A DNA stretch of 64,000 nt from Rhizobium phaseoli (lineage in GTDB: Bacteria > Pseudomonadota > Alphaproteobacteria > Rhizobiales > Rhizobiaceae), in NCBI RefSeq assembly GCF_003985125.1, contig NZ_ML133581.1, positions 1 through 64,000 on the forward strand, read 5' to 3'. Position 1 is the first letter of the stretch, and the number at the start of each line of letters is the position of its first letter. Positions 60,905-64,000 of this stretch are shown one piece after another. Made by a program: the position numbers and the translations under genes. The notes under the pieces are model-generated. The model saw only the letters and a list, made by a program, of their open reading frames with translations. It had not been told where the DNA came from and ran no database searches.

Positions 60905-61572
60905 TGCCGGTGTAGGCGCACGAGATCGGCAAGCGTCAGGGCTTCGTCGGCGGCAAGAACGATATCACCGCGGAGCTCACCTGCGACCGCCCAAGACACG
61001 GCTTGCGCTACATCATCCACCGACAGTGTTTCGACCGGGCTTTCGGCGTGGACAAGCGGCAGCGCCAGGGGAAAGGCGGCAAGCGCTCTCAGCAGCGACG
61101 AGCCGCCATGGGCATTGCGGCCGAGAACGAGGGCAGGGCGCAGGATGAGATGGGGCAGGTCGCTTGCTACCAGCGCCTCGTCGGCTAGGCGCTTGGTGGA
61201 AAGGAAGGGCAGATCGGCCGCCGCCCCGGTGGTCCGCGCCGATATCTGCACGATCAGAGGCCGCGACCGCTTGGCGGCGGCATAGAGCGCCAGCATCGCA
61301 TCCGCCTGGGTCGCCGAGAGATCGTCCGAGAGCCCATCCTGCAGGGCGCCGGCGCAATTGACGATGGCATGCCGATCCTTGAGGAGATCCTCCCAGTCCT
61401 CAGGCTTCGTCATCTGGGCAAGATCGGCGCGCCGCCAGTCGATCGCCGGCTGTTTGAGTCGCGACTTCGCGGGATTGCGGCCAAGCCCGGTCACGGCATG
61501 GCCGTCCGCAACGAGCCGGGCCGCGACGACGGAGCCTAAGAAGCCGGTTGCGCCGAGAATCAGGATGTTCAT
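60844..61572 (-). pseudogene. NAD(P)-binding (SDR/epimerase) N-terminal part of a frameshifted SDR-DoxX gene
   Basis: 242 codons with the Rossmann motif NILILGATGFLGSVVA, ISARTTGAAADLPFLSTKRLADE and LILRPALVLGRNAHGG. It ends early with LPPARVFPSLPGLRNQ. In a single-protein arrangement known from related bacteria, this domain continues straight into the DoxX-like linker. Here that continuation is in the adjacent frame, one base off. The break point is about 60860-60895. This could be a real mutation, a sequencing error, or (least likely) programmed frameshifting. Confidence 0.75.
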
Positions 61573-61700
61573 GGCGGGAGATTAGCGGAAAAGTTTGATT
61601 GGGATAGAAGGGCTTGGCGGGGTTGTGGTGTATGGTAGAAAGAAGGGAGACGGTTTTACCGACCTGCTTTGAATTGGGGCGAGAGGTTGCCACGACTCCG

Positions 61701-61721
61701 CTTCTCCCCGGCGGGGAGAAG
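61701..61721. repeat. Perfect palindrome, dispersed rhizobial repeat
   Basis: CTTCTCCCC and GGGGAGAAG are perfect complements separated by GGC. It is one of several related sites in the window and lies in a gene-free spacer. Confidence 0.7.
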
Positions 61722-61839
61722 ATGCCGGTAGGCAGATGAGGGGGTGAGCGGGAGCCGCGAATGCACGGAGCGCAAGCGAAGGGCAAATCATGAAGGGCGT
61801 GCCGTGCGGCCCCCCTCATCCGACCCTTCGGGCCACCTT

Positions 61840-61858
61840 CTCCCCGCTGGGGAGAAGA
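61840..61858. repeat. Second copy of the dispersed palindrome
   Basis: TTCTCCCC and GGGGAGAA pair around GCT. It has the same arms as 61701-61721, with the same relationship to flanking repeat DNA. Confidence 0.7.
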
Positions 61859-61923
61859 GGAGGAGCGTGCCACGCGCATTGAGGAAACAGGGCGGCCGAT
61901 CGCCGTTCCGGGAGGATATTGCC

Positions 61924-62568
61924 GTGCACGACGACCACAATGACGATCACGACCATCACCACGATCATGCCCACGACAACCATTACTCCGACATGCAGGC
62001 CCGCGTCAAAGCGCTGGAGACGCTGCTGACGGAGAAGGGTTTGATCGATCCGGCGGCGATCGATGCGATTGTCGAGACTTATGAGACGAAGGTGGGGCCG
62101 AGGAACGGCGCGCATGTCGTGGCTAAAGCCTGGAGCGATCCTGATTTTGCCGACTGGCTGAAGCGCGATGCGACGGCGGCGATTGCGAGCCTCGGTTATA
62201 CCGGCCGGCAGGGCGAGCATATGCGCGCAGTCTTCAACACTGTTGATACCCACAATCTCATCGTCTGCACGCTCTGCTCCTGTTATCCCTGGTCCGTGCT
62301 CGGCCTGCCGCCCGTCTGGTATAAGGCGCCGGCCTATCGTTCACGTGCCGTCATCGATCCGCGCGGCGTGCTTGCCGAATTCGGGCTGACGCTGCCGGCG
62401 GAGAAGAAGATCCGCGTCTGGGATTCGACGGCGGAGCTGCGTTATCTCGTGGTCCCCGAGCGGCCGGAGGGCACGGACGGAATGGACGACGTTGCACTTG
62501 CCGGTCTCGTCAGCCGCGACGCGATGATCGGTACGGCGGTGGCCGGCAGCCCGGAGGCGCTCGCATGA
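61924..62568 (+). CDS. nthA: Nitrile hydratase alpha subunit, cobalt type, with His/Asp-rich N-terminus
   Basis: 214 residues from a GTG start with a GGAGG site. The metal-binding motif is VCTLCSCYPW (Cys115, Cys118, Cys120). Thr after the first Cys is the pattern of cobalt enzymes; iron enzymes have Ser. An extra N-terminal stretch of about 20 residues is almost purely His/Asp/Asn (HDDHNDDHDHHHDHAHDNHY). This is unlike most alpha subunits and suggests metal storage or capture for the active site. The enzyme hydrates nitriles to amides. It overlaps the beta gene by four bases. Confidence 0.92.
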   Translation: MHDDHNDDHDHHHDHAHDNHYSDMQARVKALETLLTEKGLIDPAAIDAIVETYETKVGPRNGAHVVAKAWSDPDFADWLKRDATAAIASLGYTGRQGEHMRAVFNTVDTHNLIVCTLCSCYPWSVLGLPPVWYKAPAYRSRAVIDPRGVLAEFGLTLPAEKKIRVWDSTAELRYLVVPERPEGTDGMDDVALAGLVSRDAMIGTAVAGSPEALA

Positions 62569-63224
62569 ACGGACCGCACGATCTCGGCGGGCAGATGGGC
62601 TTCGGGCCTGTCGCGCCGGAAAAGGACGAGCCGTATTTCCATGCCGAATGGGAAAAGCGGGCGCTCGGCATCACCCTTTCCTGCGGCGCTTTCGGCGCCT
62701 GGACGATCGATGAAAGCCGGCATGCGCGCGAAAACATCCCGCCGGCCGATTACCTCGCCGCGAGCTATTACGAGATCTGGATCCGTGGCGTCGAGACGCT
62801 GCTTGCGCGGCACGGCTTTGCGACGCGCGAGGAACTGCTGTCCGGCCACAGGCTGCAGGAAGGTACCGCACCGAAGCGGGTGCTGAAGGCGGAGATGGTG
62901 CCGGCCGTGTTGGCAAGAGGCGGGCCTTGCGATCGTCCCGTCGAAACCGCGCCGCGCTTTGCCGTCGGCGAGACGGTGAGGACGAGGAATTTCAATCCGG
63001 CCACCCATACGCGGCTGCCGCGTTATGCGCGCGCCAAGACGGGCGTCGTCGAAGCGGTGCAAGGCTCCTTCGTCTTTCCCGACGACAATGCGCATGGCAA
63101 AGGCGAAAATCCGCAATGGCTCTACACCGTCGTCTTCGACGGCGGCGAGATCTGGGGCGAGGGGGCGGATCCGTCGCTGACGGTCTCGATCGATGCGTGG
63201 GAGAGCTATCTTGAGCGCGTGTGA
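62565..63224 (+). CDS. nthB: Nitrile hydratase beta subunit
   Basis: 219 residues: MNGPHDLGGQMGFGPV at the N-terminus, the central HARENIPPADYLAASYYEIWI, and the C-terminal SH3-like domain FAVGETVRTRNFNPATHTRLPRYARAKTGVVE. It forms the heterodimer with the alpha subunit. The start overlaps nthA (ATGA) and the end overlaps the activator gene by 14 bases. Confidence 0.93.
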   Translation: MNGPHDLGGQMGFGPVAPEKDEPYFHAEWEKRALGITLSCGAFGAWTIDESRHARENIPPADYLAASYYEIWIRGVETLLARHGFATREELLSGHRLQEGTAPKRVLKAEMVPAVLARGGPCDRPVETAPRFAVGETVRTRNFNPATHTRLPRYARAKTGVVEAVQGSFVFPDDNAHGKGENPQWLYTVVFDGGEIWGEGADPSLTVSIDAWESYLERV

Positions 63225-63582
63225 AGTGCCCTCGCAGCTGGCGCAATCGCCAGGCCTGCCGAAGTCGCCGGAAGGCGCGCCGATCTTTCCCGAGCCCTGG
63301 GCGGCCGAAGCTTTCGCCATGACCGTGCATCTACATGAGAAGGGGCTGTTTGCCTGGAGCGAATGGGCGGAAACGCTTTCGCGGCAATTGCATCAGCCCG
63401 GCCGCGCCGACGACGGCAGCGATTATTTCGACTGCTGGGTGGCGGCCCTCTCCGAATTGCTGGTCAGCCGCGGCATAGCGGATGCCTCCGCCATTCTCGA
63501 CCTGCAGCAAAGCTGGCAGCGGGCGGCCGAAGCGACGCCGCATGGGCAGCCGATCGAGCTCGCCAACGATCCGAAACGCTGA
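63211..63582 (+). CDS. Nitrile hydratase accessory/activator protein
   Basis: 123 residues from a TTG start inside the end of nthB. The pattern PIFPEPWAAEAFAMTVHLHEKGLFAWSEWAETL is that of nitrile hydratase accessory proteins (P14K/NhlE-like), which help load cobalt into the alpha subunit. The three genes make a tight operon of enzyme plus metallochaperone. No cobalt transporter gene is visible nearby. Confidence 0.87.
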   Translation: MSACEVPSQLAQSPGLPKSPEGAPIFPEPWAAEAFAMTVHLHEKGLFAWSEWAETLSRQLHQPGRADDGSDYFDCWVAALSELLVSRGIADASAILDLQQSWQRAAEATPHGQPIELANDPKR

Positions 63583-63585
63583 TCC

Positions 63586-64000
63586 TCAAGAAGGGAACTG
63601 CCGGTAGCATTCCTCGGCGACGCCTCGCAGCGTCTCACGCGAGATTTCGCCGGTGACGGCGTAGCCGAGTTCGCCGTCGATCCAGTAGAAGGTTTCGAGA
63701 TTGCCCGACGAGGCGAAGCGGAAGCTCGTCGTGCGGTTTTCCCTGTTGCGGCCGACAATGACCGTCAGGCGTTCGCCGGCCTGGTTCTCATACATGAACA
63801 TCGCTCCCGGCCTGCCGTCGACCGGCAGCAGGCGGCCGCCGACCAGCTTAAAGCCGAGCGACTGCAGGTCGGGGATCTTCAAATTCTCGATTGCCAGCCG
63901 CTTTCCGAGCCAGGTGGCGAGATGAGCCTCCTCGTCGGCGAAGACCTCGACGGGGTGGCGAACCTCGGCGGCATAGACGGTGAAGGCGGTCGCGGCCTGT
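63586..64000 (-). CDS. Anti-sigma factor-like protein, C-terminal part (start beyond window)
   Basis: At least 137 codons are open to the right edge. The sequence ...FTVYAAEVRHPVEVFADEEAHLATWLGKRL...IPDLQSLGFKLVGGRLLPVDGRPGAMFMYE is typical of the periplasmic part of anti-sigma factors related to RsiW/ChrR-type transmembrane regulators. The N-terminal zinc-binding domain, membrane helix and start codon are outside the window. It is convergent with the nitrile hydratase operon and leaves only 3 bp between the stops. Confidence 0.7.
   Translation of the reverse strand, partial: QAATAFTVYAAEVRHPVEVFADEEAHLATWLGKRLAIENLKIPDLQSLGFKLVGGRLLPVDGRPGAMFMYENQAGERLTVIVGRNRENRTTSFRFASSGNLETFYWIDGELGYAVTGEISRETLRGVAEECYRQFPS

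Larger units (their letters stand above)
61573..61923. other. 351-bp spacer with dispersed palindromes before nitrile hydratase genes
   Basis: No gene is visible. Two copies of a short palindrome occupy the middle (61701-61721 and 61840-61858), with flanking sequence (CCCTCATCCGACCCTTCGGG) typical of rhizobial intergenic repeats. A GGAGG ribosome binding site at about 61911 belongs to the next gene. Confidence 0.6.

Overview
The window is about 64 kb of a high-GC alphaproteobacterial chromosome. It most likely comes from the genus Rhizobium, in the R. leguminosarum/R. etli group. Evidence for this includes a circularly permuted two-piece tmRNA with tag ANDNYAEARLAA, an alpha-type SspB adaptor, the order thyA-folA-hflK-hflC-degP-serB-miaA, and rhizobial intergenic palindromic repeats. 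Almost everything looks like core chromosome. The only clear mobile DNA is the right end of an IS3-family element at the left edge.

Layout. 1-2840: IS3 remnant, then a chemoreceptor-CheW pair. 3.2-7.3 kb: SCO1 copper chaperone, PrmA, an unlisted 57-residue gene with its own terminator, and a large aminopeptidase P. 7.3-15.7 kb: AzlCD exporter, DUF2164, a RibD-like reductase, a GT-C type membrane protein, nicotinamidase, a small membrane protein, a UvrD/PcrA helicase and a VOC-fold protein. 16.0-20.8 kb: the three-gene stress module prkA-DUF444-spoVR, preceded by a candidate EcfG promoter. 21.1-26.7 kb: a class III nucleotide cyclase with a C-terminal duplicated 2TM unit, then an RND adaptor-pump pair. 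27-29.2 kb: an isolated flagellin, a 198-bp tandem repeat and an OmpA-like lipoprotein. 29.3-37.1 kb: regulators and small metabolic genes (DUF2000/AraC, ClpP, ArsR/SRPBCC, AbrB, LysR/aldo-keto reductase, FAD-linked oxidase). 37.2-42.5 kb: a giant AsmA-type protein, RHH protein, DUF4169, SspB and ssrA. 42.7-50.2 kb: thyA-folA, hflKC, degP, serB, miaA. 50.2-58.1 kb: a MocR/LysE/DapA-like module, HerA ATPase, and ilvB-ilvN behind a leader-peptide attenuator. 58.2-64 kb: aldo-keto reductase, a second LysE, a split SDR-DoxX gene with DUF2269, Co-type nitrile hydratase genes, and the end of an anti-sigma-factor-like gene.

How it works together. The strongest theme is protein quality control. The tmRNA and its ClpXP adaptor SspB are neighbours, a ClpP paralogue lies 11 kb away, and HflKC and DegP follow directly. 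Within that block, the SspB C-terminal tail and the DUF4169 N-terminus share an almost identical 11-residue motif. This suggests, but does not prove, that DUF4169 docks on the same partner as SspB, probably ClpX.

A second theme is regulation that lies outside ordinary ORFs. This includes the ilvB leader peptide (codons for Leu-Ile-Val-Val) with a folded attenuator, the EcfG-type promoter of the prkA module, and several rhizobial palindromic elements. All functional statements come from reading the sequence and recalling protein families; no database search was run.
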